A stretch of DNA of 64,000 nucleotides from Pigmentiphaga kullae (GCF_004216695.1 NZ_SGXC01000002.1:620001-684000); one strand, 5' to 3'; shown: positions 9,217 through 18,489, counted from the stretch's first letter. Notes: generated from the letters alone by a model not told the origin. A program made the numbers and translations.

Positions 9217-10107
9217 GTGGTCCAGGAAACTCCGTCGACGAAGCGCGACCATGACATCGCCGAGGCCTTCGGCAGGCCCGAGGAGGGATGGCGGCGGTCG
9301 CTGTACGCGGTGATGTTCGAAACCGGCACGTCCGCCGGCCGGCGATTCGACCAGTTGCTGTTCGTGCTCATCCTGGCCAGCCTGGCGGTGGTGATGGCCG
9401 ATAGCGTGGCCTTCCTGTCGCAGCGCCTGGGCGGTCTGTTCGGTCCGCTGGAATGGGCCTTCACGGTGCTCTTCACGATCGAATACGTGCTGCGGCTGCT
9501 GTGCGTGCGGCGCCCGCTGCGCTATGCCACGAGTTTCTACGGCGTGGTGGACCTGCTGGCGTTCCTGCCCACCTACGCGGCGCTGCTGACGCCCAGCCTG
9601 GCCTTCCTGATCGGCATCCGCGTGCTGCGCCTCCTGCGCATCTTCCGCGTGTTCAAGCTGCGCCTGTTCACCGAGGAATACCTGATGATGGCCCGGGCGC
9701 TGCGCGCCTCGTCCCGCAAGATCATGGTCTTCCTGTCCGTGGTGCTGCTGATCGTGCTGGTAATGGGCACGATCATGTACGTGGTCGAAGGCCCGCAGTA
9801 CGGCTTCACCAGCATTCCGGTGGGCGTCTACTGGGCGATCTCGACCATCGCGACGGTGGGCTTCGGCGACATCACGCCGCATACGGCGCTGGGGCGGCTG
9901 ATCGCCTCGGTCATGATGCTGCTGGGCTGGGGCATCCTGGCTGTGCCGACGGGCATCGTCACCATGGAGATGACGCTGGCCGAGAGCGCGCGGCGCCGGG
10001 TCGCGGCGCGTACCTGCCAGGTGTGCCTGACGCCCGGGCAGGACCACGATGCGAACTACTGCAAGCACTGCGGCGCCGAACTGGCGGGGCGGGAACGCAA
10101 GGCCTGA
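9217..10107 (+). CDS. six-TM voltage-gated-type potassium channel with zinc-ribbon tail
   Basis: An ion channel subunit of about 296 residues. S1-S4 occupy about residues 35-160; S4 is the arginine-rich RVLRLLRIFRVFKLRLF. The pore has the selectivity filter TVGFGD, and S6 follows. After S6 the chain has a cytosolic tail with CxxC and CxxC pairs (CQVC, CKHC) 17 residues apart, a likely zinc ribbon. GTG 9217 is chosen because GGGAG lies 5 bases upstream; ATG 9178 would add 13 residues but its AGAGG directly abuts the codon. Tetramers in the inner membrane should conduct K+. The zinc-ribbon tail is not part of the usual KvAP/Kch architecture. Confidence 0.87.
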   Translation: MVQETPSTKRDHDIAEAFGRPEEGWRRSLYAVMFETGTSAGRRFDQLLFVLILASLAVVMADSVAFLSQRLGGLFGPLEWAFTVLFTIEYVLRLLCVRRPLRYATSFYGVVDLLAFLPTYAALLTPSLAFLIGIRVLRLLRIFRVFKLRLFTEEYLMMARALRASSRKIMVFLSVVLLIVLVMGTIMYVVEGPQYGFTSIPVGVYWAISTIATVGFGDITPHTALGRLIASVMMLLGWGILAVPTGIVTMEMTLAESARRRVAARTCQVCLTPGQDHDANYCKHCGAELAGRERKA

Positions 10108-10122
10108 ACCTCCCGCCGGCCG

Positions 10123-11130
10123 TCATCTCGCGTCGGGCGCGATACCGTAGTAGCCGTAGGTGTCGGTGTAGCGGTTGCGCTCGCGCCGGTTCAGCCACAG
10201 GCGCATCAGCCAGCGCCTGCGCTCGTCCTCGTCCCAGTCCAGGAACTCGGTACGCGAGTGCAGCGTCATGTGATTGTTCAGCCACTGGATATCGCCGGGC
10301 AGGAACTCCATGGACAGGCACAGCTCCGGCGATTCGGCGTAGTGGTCGATCAGTTCCAGCAGCTTGCGGTGGCGCCCGGTCAGCGGCGGCGCGCCGTCGT
10401 AGCGCTGCGCCGATTCGATGAAATTGCGCAGGTACATCATCGACAGCTTGCCATTCGTCCAGCCGCAGATGGACGTGACCCAATAGGGTTTGCCGGTGAC
10501 CGCGTTGTGCTCGCCCCGGTGGTCGAACCACAGCGGTTCGTACAGCAGCGGGATCATGTCGGGATGGTCGCGCAGCAGCGCGTTGTAGATGCTGGTGGAA
10601 CTGACCACCAGGCTGGCGCCGCCGGCCCTGGCGGTGCGCACGCACATCAGGCCGACGATGTCGGCGCCGTCCACGTGGAAGGGCGCCGCGCGGTTGGTGT
10701 GGTAGAAGCGCGTGTTGGCATTGGTCTGCGGGTCGGCGCCGGCCGTCGTGTCGCGCACGTGGCCGAACAGTTCGCCGCGCGCGTTCTGCACCACCGCATC
10801 GCCCAGGTACTGCCCCAGCCCCCAATAGGCGATGCTGCGTTCTTCCAGGCTCCAATCCTCGACCGGCAGGCCGCGCCACATCTCGAAGCCACGGCCGTTC
10901 TCCAGCTCTTCGCCCAGCTCCGCCAGCCGGCCGGCCAGGCTGGCAAGCGGAAAATCGGCGCGCGAGATGGATTCCAACGGCTTGCCCGCGGCCAGGGCGG
11001 CGGAGACCGCGGCGCGGATCTCGGCGACCTCGGCCGGCGACAGCGTGTAGATCCAGCTTCTGTCTGCCTCCATCTGGGGGCGGGTCCAGGCGCTGGGGCC
11101 GGTATAGGGCTGTTGCAGCATTTCCGTCAT
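10123..11130 (-). CDS. TauD/TfdA-family 2-oxoglutarate-dependent dioxygenase
   Basis: An Fe(II) and 2-oxoglutarate oxygenase of 335 residues. The facial triad is visible as HVD in PFHVDGADI and a distal His in NNHMTLHSRTEF, with the 2-oxoglutarate Arg in RRWLMRLWLNRRER. The family hydroxylates sulfonates, aryloxyacids, gamma-butyrobetaine, glutarate and other acids; the substrate cannot be fixed here. It is the last gene of a five-gene minus operon with a PF04392-type ABC importer and an FAD-linked hydroxyacid oxidase, so it probably acts on the imported compound or its derivative. Confidence 0.87.
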   Translation of the reverse strand: MTEMLQQPYTGPSAWTRPQMEADRSWIYTLSPAEVAEIRAAVSAALAAGKPLESISRADFPLASLAGRLAELGEELENGRGFEMWRGLPVEDWSLEERSIAYWGLGQYLGDAVVQNARGELFGHVRDTTAGADPQTNANTRFYHTNRAAPFHVDGADIVGLMCVRTARAGGASLVVSSTSIYNALLRDHPDMIPLLYEPLWFDHRGEHNAVTGKPYWVTSICGWTNGKLSMMYLRNFIESAQRYDGAPPLTGRHRKLLELIDHYAESPELCLSMEFLPGDIQWLNNHMTLHSRTEFLDWDEDERRRWLMRLWLNRRERNRYTDTYGYYGIAPDAR

Positions 11131-11161
11131 GGGTGGGCTCCTGTGTGGGTGGACGGAGGGC

Positions 11162-12061
11162 TCATCCGGCGATCGAGCCGGCGCGGGCGCGGCCCCGGAG
11201 GATGGGCCAGCCTATGGTGGCAAGGACGAACAGGCCGGTGACCAGCTTGAGGTCGGACGGCATCAGGCCAAAGGACAGCACCAGCGAACTGAGCTGGTAG
11301 TACAAGAGCGAGCCGACCACCGGCGCGCACAACTGGCGCAGCAGCGTGCGGCGGCCGATGAGGGCCTCGCCGATGATGAGCGCGGCCAGGCCGTTGATCA
11401 GCATGCCGAAGCCCATGTTGACGTCGCCGTAGCCCTGGCTCTGGGCCAGGAGCGCCCCGGCGGCCGCGGTGATGGCATTGGCCAGCCCCAGGCCGACCAC
11501 GATGTAGCGCGTGGAGTTGACCGCGAGCGCGGGCGCGAGCTGGTTGTTGGCGCCGACGCCGCGCAGGGCCAGGCCCACGTCGGTGTGCAGGCCCCACCAC
11601 AGCAGCAGCACCAGCACTACCAGCGCCGCAAGCAGCAGGACGCCTTGCAGCGCCAGGCTTTGCATGATGGCCGGCGAGATCCAGTCGTACAGGTTGGGCA
11701 GTCCGAACAGGGGCGTGTTGGGCTTGCCCATGACACGCAGGTCGACGCTCCACAGCATGGTGATGGTCAGGATGCCGGCCAGCAGCGAATGGACGCGGAA
11801 CTTCAGGTGGATCAGCGCGGTGACGGCGCCGGCCAGGAAGCCTGCGCCGGCCGCCGCCAGCGTGCCGAGGAAGGGATGCAGCCCGGCGGCGATCAGTGCC
11901 GCGACCAGGCAGCCGCCCAGTGGAAAGGCGCCCTCGGCGGTCAGGTCCGGCACGTTCAGCAGCCGGAAGGGAATCATCACGCCCATGGCGACGAAGGCAT
12001 ACAGCAGTCCCTGGACCGCCGTGATGGGGACGAGGTGATAGAAGGTGTTCAGGACTTCCAC
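11162..12061 (-). CDS. ABC transporter permease (TrpY-like)
   Basis: An inner-membrane permease of about 299 residues with eight to nine hydrophobic segments, of the branched-chain-transport-like superfamily that accompanies PF04392 binding proteins (TrpXYZ type). GTG 12061 is used: GGAG is placed about 8 bases upstream and the product begins MEVLNTFYHLV, where the first membrane segment follows directly. NVPDLTAEGAFPLGG and GLANAITAAAGALLAQSQGY are family-like blocks. It lies 40 bases after the ATPase and 31 before the dioxygenase. Confidence 0.85.
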   Translation of the reverse strand: MEVLNTFYHLVPITAVQGLLYAFVAMGVMIPFRLLNVPDLTAEGAFPLGGCLVAALIAAGLHPFLGTLAAAGAGFLAGAVTALIHLKFRVHSLLAGILTITMLWSVDLRVMGKPNTPLFGLPNLYDWISPAIMQSLALQGVLLLAALVVLVLLLWWGLHTDVGLALRGVGANNQLAPALAVNSTRYIVVGLGLANAITAAAGALLAQSQGYGDVNMGFGMLINGLAALIIGEALIGRRTLLRQLCAPVVGSLLYYQLSSLVLSFGLMPSDLKLVTGLFVLATIGWPILRGRARAGSIAG

Positions 12062-12101
12062 GTTCAGCTCCGTAGGGCGGCGGGCATGCGCTGGGATGCG
12101 T

Positions 12102-12887
12102 TCATGCGCTGGCCTGCAGCAGGATCTGGTCGTCGGCCTGGCCAAAGCGCTGGACCAGGTCGTTGATTGTCAGGCGCGGCTTTTCGGCGGGACCGATGTC
12201 CAGCTTGATGCGCCCGCACTCCATCATCAGCAGGCGGTCGCCGTATTCCAGCGCATGCGCCATGTTGTGCGTGATCATGAGGGTGGTCAGCCGCTGCTCG
12301 GCCACGATGCGGCGCGTTGCGTCCATGACGAGCTGCGCCGTGCGCGGGTCCAGCGCGGCGGTATGTTCGTCCAGCAGCAGGATGCGGGGGCGGTTCAGCG
12401 CCGCCATCAGCAGCGCGAGCACCTGCCGCTGCCCGCCCGACAGCAGGCCGGCGGCGGCGCCCATGCGGTTCTCCAGCCCCAGGCCGAAGCGCGCCAGTTC
12501 ATCGCGGAAATGGGCCCGGTTGCGGGGGTTGAGCGCCATGCGCAGTCCGCGCCGGCGGCCGCGCATGGCGGCGAAAGCCAGGTTTTCCTCGATGGATAGC
12601 GCGGGCGCCGTGCCGACCATCGGGTCCTGGAACACGCGCGAGACCCATTGCGCGCGCCGGTGCACCGGCCAGGACGAGACGTCGGCGCCGTCGATGACGG
12701 TGCGGCCCGTGCGCGGCCGGACGGCGCCGGCCAGCACGTTCAGCAGGGTACTCTTGCCGGCGCCGTTGGTGCCCACGACGACGCAGAAACTGCCGTTCTC
12801 CAGGGTCAGGTCCAGTCGGTCGAGCGCGATGCGTTCATCCGGAGTGCCCGGATAGAACACGACGTCGACGGCTGCAAGCTCGATCAT
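12102..12887 (-). CDS. ABC transporter ATP-binding protein (TrpZ-like)
   Basis: A cytoplasmic ATPase of 261 residues. Walker A GTNGAGKSTLLN, Q-loop VSRVFQDPMVG, signature LSGGQRQVLALLMA, Walker B RILLLDEHTAALDP and switch ITHNMAHAL are all intact. It energises the adjacent permease and binding protein. The gene begins 16 bases after the binding protein stop, in the order binding protein, ATPase, permease. Confidence 0.93.
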   Translation of the reverse strand: MIELAAVDVVFYPGTPDERIALDRLDLTLENGSFCVVVGTNGAGKSTLLNVLAGAVRPRTGRTVIDGADVSSWPVHRRAQWVSRVFQDPMVGTAPALSIEENLAFAAMRGRRRGLRMALNPRNRAHFRDELARFGLGLENRMGAAAGLLSGGQRQVLALLMAALNRPRILLLDEHTAALDPRTAQLVMDATRRIVAEQRLTTLMITHNMAHALEYGDRLLMMECGRIKLDIGPAEKPRLTINDLVQRFGQADDQILLQASA

Positions 12888-12903
12888 GCGGGACTCCGGC
12901 GCG

Positions 12904-13881
12904 TCAGTCGACGACGCAGTTGCAGTTCTTCAGCGATTCCGGCAGCGCGATGCCGAGATCCTTCAGCCGGCGTCCGCTGATCTTGACCGCGTGGTCTTCC
13001 GCGGCGGGCACCGACACGGGGATGTCGGCCGGCTTCTTGCCGCGCAGGACATCGGCGGCGATGCGGCCGACGCTGGTGCCCAGGCTGGTGTATTCGACCG
13101 TCATCGCGGCCAGGAAGTGGTGCTGGGCCACGTTGTCGACGTTGGGACTGTAGGTGGGCAGCTTGATGCGGTTGGTGACCGAGGCGATGGCCGCGGCGGC
13201 GGGAATCAGCATGCTGGAGGCCGGCACCATCAGCGCATCGGCGCGCCCTTGCAACGAGGCGACCCGGGTGGGGATGTCGTTGGCGTTGTCCACGCCTACC
13301 TTCACCAGGGTGAGGTCGTACTTGCCGACGACCTTCTCCAGCGCGTTCAGGTAGCCCAGGTCGGCATCGTCGCCGGGGTTGTAGATGATGCCCAGCCGCT
13401 TGACGCCGGGCGTGAGCTGCTTGATGAATCCGACCGACGCGTCCATATTGGGCAGGTTGGAGCCACCGGTCATCAGCGTGTCGCCGCGGTCCCAGGACGG
13501 TACCAGCTTGGCGGCGACGGGGTTGGCGACGGCGCCGAACACGATAGGGAAGCTGCGGTTGGCCAGCACCTGCTTGGCGGTCTGCGTGAGCGGCGTGGTG
13601 ATGGTGAGCATGAGGTCGGGCTTGCCCGCGGCCTCGCGGTTCAGCAACTGCGGCGCGAGCGAGCGGTCGAAGTTCACGTGGCCTTCGTCGTAGCTCACCT
13701 TCAGCCCCTGCCTGGCCAATTCCTTCTTGAAGCTCGACACCAGTGTGTCTAGCGTATGGTCGGGACCGAACTGCGCGATCGCGACCTTGTAGGTCTGCTG
13801 GGCGTGGACGAGCGAGGCGGCACAGGCCAGCGGCACGCAGGCGGCGAGTCGCGCGGCTTGGAGGATCAGGGCAGGCTTCAT
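12904..13881 (-). CDS. ABC transporter substrate-binding protein, PF04392 family
   Basis: A periplasmic binding protein of about 325 residues with a signal peptide ending LVHAQQ. The mature chain shows the two-lobed pattern of the ABC_sub_bind family: VAIAQFGPDHTLDTLVSSFKKEL, FPIVFGAVANPVAAKLV, KRLGIIYNPGDDAD and DALMVPASSMLI. Known members bind tryptophan or other aromatic amino acids, but ligands vary. ATG 13881 has GGAG 6 bases upstream. The C-terminal CNC is unusual for the family. Confidence 0.88.
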   Translation of the reverse strand: MKPALILQAARLAACVPLACAASLVHAQQTYKVAIAQFGPDHTLDTLVSSFKKELARQGLKVSYDEGHVNFDRSLAPQLLNREAAGKPDLMLTITTPLTQTAKQVLANRSFPIVFGAVANPVAAKLVPSWDRGDTLMTGGSNLPNMDASVGFIKQLTPGVKRLGIIYNPGDDADLGYLNALEKVVGKYDLTLVKVGVDNANDIPTRVASLQGRADALMVPASSMLIPAAAAIASVTNRIKLPTYSPNVDNVAQHHFLAAMTVEYTSLGTSVGRIAADVLRGKKPADIPVSVPAAEDHAVKISGRRLKDLGIALPESLKNCNCVVD

Positions 13882-13915
13882 GGCAGCTCCGGGGCAGGAC
13901 GGGTGGAGGAGGGGA

Positions 13916-15364
13916 TCAGGACAGGCCGAAGACGCGATCTCGGCCGAGCAGGGCGCCGGGGTCGAAGGCAAGCTTGATGCGGCGCATGGCGTCGAGTTCC
14001 GCGGCCGGATAGAGCCGCTGGAAGACCTGGTTCTTTTCGAGTCCGATGCCGTGTTCGGCCGAGATCGAGCCGCCGCAGCGCATCACTTCGTGGTAGACCA
14101 GATGCTCGACATGTTCGGCGGCGGGCCCTGCGCAGCCGACCAGCAGATGCACGTTGCCGTCGCCCAGGTGGCCGTAGGTCAGGCGCCGCAGCGCGGGGTC
14201 GATGGCATCCAGGCCGGCGTAGATGCGCGGCAGGCAGGATTGGAGCTCGCCGGTCGGAATGCTGACGTCGAACGACAGGTAGGCACCCAGGTGGCGCGCC
14301 GCCTCGCCGGAGGCGTCGCGCATGCGCCAGAGCCCGGCCGCCTCGGACAGGGACTTGGCGACTACGACATGGGGCGTGCCCAGGTTCTCGGACAAGGCTT
14401 CCAGCGCATCCATGATCCGTGCCTCGTCGCGCTCGGGATGGCGGTCGTAGCAGGAGAGCTCGATCAGCACGACGTAGCCGCAGGCGCCGGCGAAGGGGTC
14501 GCGGCCTATGCCCAGGCCGCGCGCGACGAAATCCACGAAGTCGCGCCACATGACCTCGAACGAGGTCAGCATGGGACCGAAGTCCGCGCGACAGGCGGCC
14601 AGCGCGCGCAGCACCTGGTCCAGGTCCTGGAGGCCGAGCGCCACGGTGTAGCGCTGGCGCGGCAGCGGATGCAGCCGCAGGACCGCGCGCGCCACGATGC
14701 CCAGCGTGCCTTCGGACCCGATGAACAACTGCTTGAGGTCGTAGCCGGCGTTGTCCTTGGCCACCCGGCCCATGCGGGAGACCAGGGTGCCGTCGGGCAG
14801 CACCACTTCCAGGCCCAGTACCGAGGCGCGCGTCATGCCGTATTGCAGGACGCGGTTGCCGCCGGCGTTGGTGGCGATGTTGCCGCCTACCGTGCAACTG
14901 CCCCGGCTGCCCAGGTCCACGGGGTAGAACAGGCCCTGGCGCTCGGCTTCTTCCTGCACCGCCTGCAGCGTGGCGCCCGCCTGTACCGTCATGGTCGCGC
15001 CGTACAGGTCGCAGGATTCGATGCGGTTGAGTCGTTCCAGCGACACGACCACTTCGCCGCGCATCGGCGCGCCGCCGCCGACCAGGCCGCTCATGCCGCC
15101 CTGGGCGACGATGCGCAGCCCCGCGCCGTGCAGGCGGCGTACCGTTTCGGCCAGGGCCGCGACGGTGCGAGGGCGCAGTACCGGCGCCGAAGCGCCGAAG
15201 GCGCCCGTCCAATCTTCCTGGTAGCGAGGGCCGGCATTGCCGGAGGAAAGGAAACCGGCGCTGTCCGACAGGTCGGCGACCAGCGCGGACACTTGCCGAT
15301 CCAGTTCGGTGCCGGAGTGGGGCGTTTCCGAGGCGGATGGGCCGGTTGTATTGTCGGACAACAT
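13916..15364 (-). CDS. FAD-linked 2-hydroxyacid oxidase/dehydrogenase (GlcD, D2HGDH-like)
   Basis: A flavoenzyme of 482 residues with an N-terminal FAD_binding_4 domain (QGGMSGLVGGG, GSRGSCTVGGNIATNAGGN, KDNAGYDLKQLFIGSEGTLGI) and a C-terminal FAD-oxidase domain with LTYGHLGDGNVHLL and ISAEHGIGLEKN. This architecture is that of D-2-hydroxyglutarate/D-lactate dehydrogenases and glycolate oxidase subunit GlcD. It oxidises a 2-hydroxyacid to a 2-oxoacid. It heads the minus operon and is divergent from the GntR gene. The second to fifth codons overlap a TTGTCGGACAA palindrome, so the repressor could block translation-start DNA directly. Confidence 0.87.
   Translation of the reverse strand: MLSDNTTGPSASETPHSGTELDRQVSALVADLSDSAGFLSSGNAGPRYQEDWTGAFGASAPVLRPRTVAALAETVRRLHGAGLRIVAQGGMSGLVGGGAPMRGEVVVSLERLNRIESCDLYGATMTVQAGATLQAVQEEAERQGLFYPVDLGSRGSCTVGGNIATNAGGNRVLQYGMTRASVLGLEVVLPDGTLVSRMGRVAKDNAGYDLKQLFIGSEGTLGIVARAVLRLHPLPRQRYTVALGLQDLDQVLRALAACRADFGPMLTSFEVMWRDFVDFVARGLGIGRDPFAGACGYVVLIELSCYDRHPERDEARIMDALEALSENLGTPHVVVAKSLSEAAGLWRMRDASGEAARHLGAYLSFDVSIPTGELQSCLPRIYAGLDAIDPALRRLTYGHLGDGNVHLLVGCAGPAAEHVEHLVYHEVMRCGGSISAEHGIGLEKNQVFQRLYPAAELDAMRRIKLAFDPGALLGRDRVFGLS
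15351..15361. promoter_or_regulatory. GntR operator candidate 1
   Basis: Perfect palindrome TTGTCGGACAA, over the first codons of the FAD oxidase gene. It is the first of three related sites between the divergent genes; the form fits FadR/GntR-type operators. Confidence 0.55.
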
Positions 15365-15413
15365 TTTCGGTTTATTTCCTGTAATCCAGGAATTTTTGGT
15401 TGAATTGAAAATA

Positions 15414-15424
15414 TTGTCGGACAG
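15414..15424. promoter_or_regulatory. GntR operator candidate 2
   Basis: TTGTCGGACAG, ten of eleven bases identical to site 1, in the AT-richer centre of the intergenic region, where the promoters should lie. Confidence 0.5.
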
Positions 15425-15512
15425 AAATGGCGATATTCCATATCGGGAAAACTACCCGGTCCGAGAAGGAAAGCGCGCTTGCCGGATCGCGGTGCCTGGA
15501 GGAAGATGCATC

Positions 15513-15523
15513 TTGTCCTACAA
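15513..15523. promoter_or_regulatory. GntR operator candidate 3
   Basis: TTGTCCTACAA, a near-palindrome of the same form, 35 bases upstream of the gntR start at 15559. This suggests autoregulation. Confidence 0.5.
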
Positions 15524-15558
15524 TTCCGTGTTCCCTTTGCGGTTCGTCCCTTCCGAGC

Positions 15559-16287
15559 ATGGCGAAAGATCCGACCTCCTTCGTTCCCTTCTACCAGCCG
15601 CCGCAGGCCGAGCCGGCCCGCTCGGGCAGCGTGTCGGACTTCGTGCTGAACGAGATCGCGCGCCGCATCGTCGACGGGGTCTACAAGCCGGGGCAGCGCA
15701 TTGTCGAGGCGGACGTCACCCGCGACCTGGGCGTCAGCCGCAGCTCGGTCCGGGAAGCCTTCAGGCGCCTGGAAACCAACCGCTTCGTGCGCATCGAACC
15801 CAATCGCGGCGCAACGGTGGCCACGCCGCGGCGTGAGGACATCGTCGCCCAGTTCCGCATCCGCGAGGTAATCTCCGGCCTGGGCGCGCGCGCCGCCGCG
15901 GAGCATGCGCACGAGCCGGGCAACCGGGAAATCGTCCAGGAACTGCTGGACGACATCGAGGCCCAGCGGCGCGCCGACGATCCGCGCAACCATCGTGCCG
16001 AGAACGGCCGCTTCCACCGGGCCATCAACAACATGTCGGGCATCCCGGACGTGGGTGAACTGCTGGACCAGTACAACTACCCGATCCTGCACACCATCTA
16101 TTTCCGCGACCTGAACCGCGAGAACTGGCTGCTCAACCTGTCGGACCACGTCGACATCGCCCGCGCGGTGCTGCATGGCGATCCGGTGGCGGCCGAGCAT
16201 TTCGCCCGCCAGCACATGCACAGGATGGTGGATATCGCGATCGAGATCGCGGACAGGCTGTTGGAGGAGGCGGCGCGTCAGCGCTGA
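15559..16287 (+). CDS. GntR-family regulator (FadR/VanR subfamily)
   Basis: A DNA-binding regulator of about 242 residues. The N-terminal winged helix-turn-helix is typical (LNEIARRIVDGVYKPGQRIVEADVTRDLGVSRSSVREAFRRLE). The C-terminal all-helical FCD effector domain contains the metal-binding-type pattern with Asp/His residues (RFHRAINNMSG, LSDHVDIARAVLHGD, ARQHMHRM). ATG 15559 is used; an upstream in-frame ATG at 15427 would add 44 residues that include the operator region and look non-coding. It is divergent from the FAD oxidase operon and presumably controls it in response to a carboxylate effector. Confidence 0.88.
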   Translation: MAKDPTSFVPFYQPPQAEPARSGSVSDFVLNEIARRIVDGVYKPGQRIVEADVTRDLGVSRSSVREAFRRLETNRFVRIEPNRGATVATPRREDIVAQFRIREVISGLGARAAAEHAHEPGNREIVQELLDDIEAQRRADDPRNHRAENGRFHRAINNMSGIPDVGELLDQYNYPILHTIYFRDLNRENWLLNLSDHVDIARAVLHGDPVAAEHFARQHMHRMVDIAIEIADRLLEEAARQR

Positions 16288-16300
16288 CCGGCAGGCGCGC

Positions 16301-17683
16301 TCAGGCGGCGACGGCGGGTGGTTCCAGGTCCGTCAGGAAGTGATCGCGCCATTCCTTGATGCTGTTGTCCTTGAGTACTCGCATCATGTGTTCGTGGCGC
16401 TCGCGTCTTTCCACCAGCGGCATGTCCAGGGCCTGGTCCAGGGCGCAGGCCATGGCGTCGATGTCGTAGGGGTTGACGATGATCGCGCCGTCGGCCAGTT
16501 CGTCGGCGGCCCCCGCGAATTCCGACAGCACCAGTACGCCGGGATCTTCGGGATCCTGCGCCGCCACGTATTCCTTGGCCACCAGGTTCATGCCGTCGCG
16601 CAGCGGCGTGACGAAGCCCACTTGCGAGGCCCGGAAGAAGGACAGCAGCGCGGCGCGTTCGTAGGCGCGGTTCATGTAGCGGATGGGCGTCCATGAAAGC
16701 TCGGTCCAGCGGCCGTTGATGTGGCCTGCGGTGCTTTCGAGCTGTCGCCGGATGTGGCGATAGCCTTCGACGTCCGAGCGAGAAGGCGGCGCGATCTGCA
16801 CGAAGCTGACGTGGCCACGGTACGCCGGCCGAGATTCCAGCAGCCGCTCGAAGGCATTGAAGCGTTCGACCATGCCCTTGCTGTAGTCCAGGCGGTCGAC
16901 GCTGATGATGAGCTTGCGCTCCTGCAATCCCTGCTTGAGCGTGGCGACCAGCTTGGAGCGGCTGCGCGCCTTGGACTTGCTCTGCACGTCGTCGGTCAGG
17001 ATGCCGATGGGGTAGTGGCCCACGCGCACCGGTCCGGACGGCCCGCGCAGCGTGTCGCCGTCCCGGGGCAGGCCCAGGCGCCGCTGTGCATAGTCGAGGA
17101 AAGCCTGCGCATCGCCGCGGGTCTGGAAGCCCAGCAGGTCGTATTCGCACATCGCCTCGGCCAGGTCGCGGTGGGGCGGCACCGTGCGCAGGATGCCTTC
17201 CGGTGGAAAGGGCGTGTGCAGGAAGAAGCCCATGCGGTTGCGCAGTCCGAGGCGGCGGCAGGCGCGGGCGAAGGGGATGAGATGGTAGTCGTGTATCCAG
17301 AGCCGGTCGTCCTCGCCGACCAGTTCCTTCAGCATGCCGGCCAGCCTCTCGTTGACGGCCAGATAGCCCGCGTACTCGCGCGCATCGTAGCGGCTCAGGT
17401 CGATGCGGTAGTGGAAGGTGGGCCACAGCGTGCCGTTGGCGAAGCCCCGGTAATAGAGGTCGTACTCGCTGCGCGACAGGCCCGTGGTGGCGCAGTCTAT
17501 GCGGCCGATGCGGTGAAAGGCGACCTCGGGGTCGGCGGTGTCCTCGATCTTGCCGTTCCAGCCGAACCAGAGTCCGTCCTGCCGCTTGAGCGCATCCAGC
17601 ACGCCCACGGCCAGGCCTCCGGCGCTGCGCTTGCCCTCGGCCGCCGAGGCCACACGATTGGAAACGATCACGAGTCTGCTCAT
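16301..17683 (-). CDS. otsA: trehalose-6-phosphate synthase
   Basis: A GT20 glycosyltransferase of about 460 residues making trehalose 6-phosphate from UDP-glucose and glucose 6-phosphate. Family motifs are in order: SNRV near the start, [57 protein letters not shown] and [15 protein letters not shown] 17683 has AGGAC just upstream. It follows otsB by 11 bases, giving an otsB-otsA unit for osmotic and desiccation protection. The end converges with gntR with 13 bases between. Confidence 0.95.
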   Translation of the reverse strand: MSRLVIVSNRVASAAEGKRSAGGLAVGVLDALKRQDGLWFGWNGKIEDTADPEVAFHRIGRIDCATTGLSRSEYDLYYRGFANGTLWPTFHYRIDLSRYDAREYAGYLAVNERLAGMLKELVGEDDRLWIHDYHLIPFARACRRLGLRNRMGFFLHTPFPPEGILRTVPPHRDLAEAMCEYDLLGFQTRGDAQAFLDYAQRRLGLPRDGDTLRGPSGPVRVGHYPIGILTDDVQSKSKARSRSKLVATLKQGLQERKLIISVDRLDYSKGMVERFNAFERLLESRPAYRGHVSFVQIAPPSRSDVEGYRHIRRQLESTAGHINGRWTELSWTPIRYMNRAYERAALLSFFRASQVGFVTPLRDGMNLVAKEYVAAQDPEDPGVLVLSEFAGAADELADGAIIVNPYDIDAMACALDQALDMPLVERRERHEHMMRVLKDNSIKEWRDHFLTDLEPPAVAA

Positions 17684-17694
17684 GTCCTGGTCCT

Positions 17695-18489
17695 TTATCC
17701 GTCGCGCGGGGCGCCGGCCGGCCCCCGCGCGGACAGGTCGTCCAGCCAGCGGGCAAGGGCGGCGGGATCGGGCAGCCGCCAGGGCGCCGAGGTGTCGCCG
17801 TCGCCGATCTTGATCGCGACGCCACCCAGGCGCGCCACGACGGCGAAGGCCGCCTCGTCGGTCAGGTCGTCGCCCGCCATCACGGGCAGGCGGGACGCGA
17901 AGGGCGCGACGGCCATGAAGCGCTCGACGGCGCTTCCCTTGTCCACGCCCCGAGGCTTGACCTCGGCCACCATCTTGCCGAACTGCAGCGCGTAGTCCGG
18001 CGCGAAGTCCGCGGCCACGGCGGCGACTTCCGCGCGGATACGCGCTTCCTGCCGTGGCGCATGGCGGTAGTGGATGGCGAATGAAATACCCTTGTCCTCC
18101 ACGTATATGCCCGTCTGTCCGGCAACGACGTCTCGTAGCCGCGCCAGCAGCCCGGCCGCCCGTTCGCGGTCCACCGGCAGTTCCCATGCCTGGCCGCCGG
18201 GGCCGCGCCATTGGGCGCCGTGCAGGCCTGCCGCAGGCAGGCGCAGCGGATGCAGCAGGCGGTCGATGACGTCGATCGAGCGGCCCGAGACCACGGCCAG
18301 CGCGCCGCCCGTGGCGGCGGCCAGGCGCCCCAGCAGCGCCAGGGTGGCGCCGGGCACCCGCGCCGCTTCCGGGCTGGGAGCGATGGGGGCAAGGGTGCCG
18401 TCCAGGTCGAGGAACAGGGCGCATTGCGCCAGGTCCGGCGGGGGAGGTCTGCGTGCTTCCGATCCGGTCATCGTCCGTTGACGCGTCAT
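17695..18489 (-). CDS. otsB: trehalose-6-phosphate phosphatase
   Basis: A HAD-superfamily phosphatase of 264 residues. Motif I is DLDGTLAPI with the nucleophile Asp, motif II VVSGRS, the Lys motif in EVKPRGVDKGSAVE and motif IV GDDLTDEAAF. It removes phosphate from the OtsA product to give trehalose. ATG 18489 or ATG 18471 are both possible starts; neither has a convincing Shine-Dalgarno. Confidence 0.94.
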   Translation of the reverse strand: MTRQRTMTGSEARRPPPPDLAQCALFLDLDGTLAPIAPSPEAARVPGATLALLGRLAAATGGALAVVSGRSIDVIDRLLHPLRLPAAGLHGAQWRGPGGQAWELPVDRERAAGLLARLRDVVAGQTGIYVEDKGISFAIHYRHAPRQEARIRAEVAAVAADFAPDYALQFGKMVAEVKPRGVDKGSAVERFMAVAPFASRLPVMAGDDLTDEAAFAVVARLGGVAIKIGDGDTSAPWRLPDPAALARWLDDLSARGPAGAPRDG

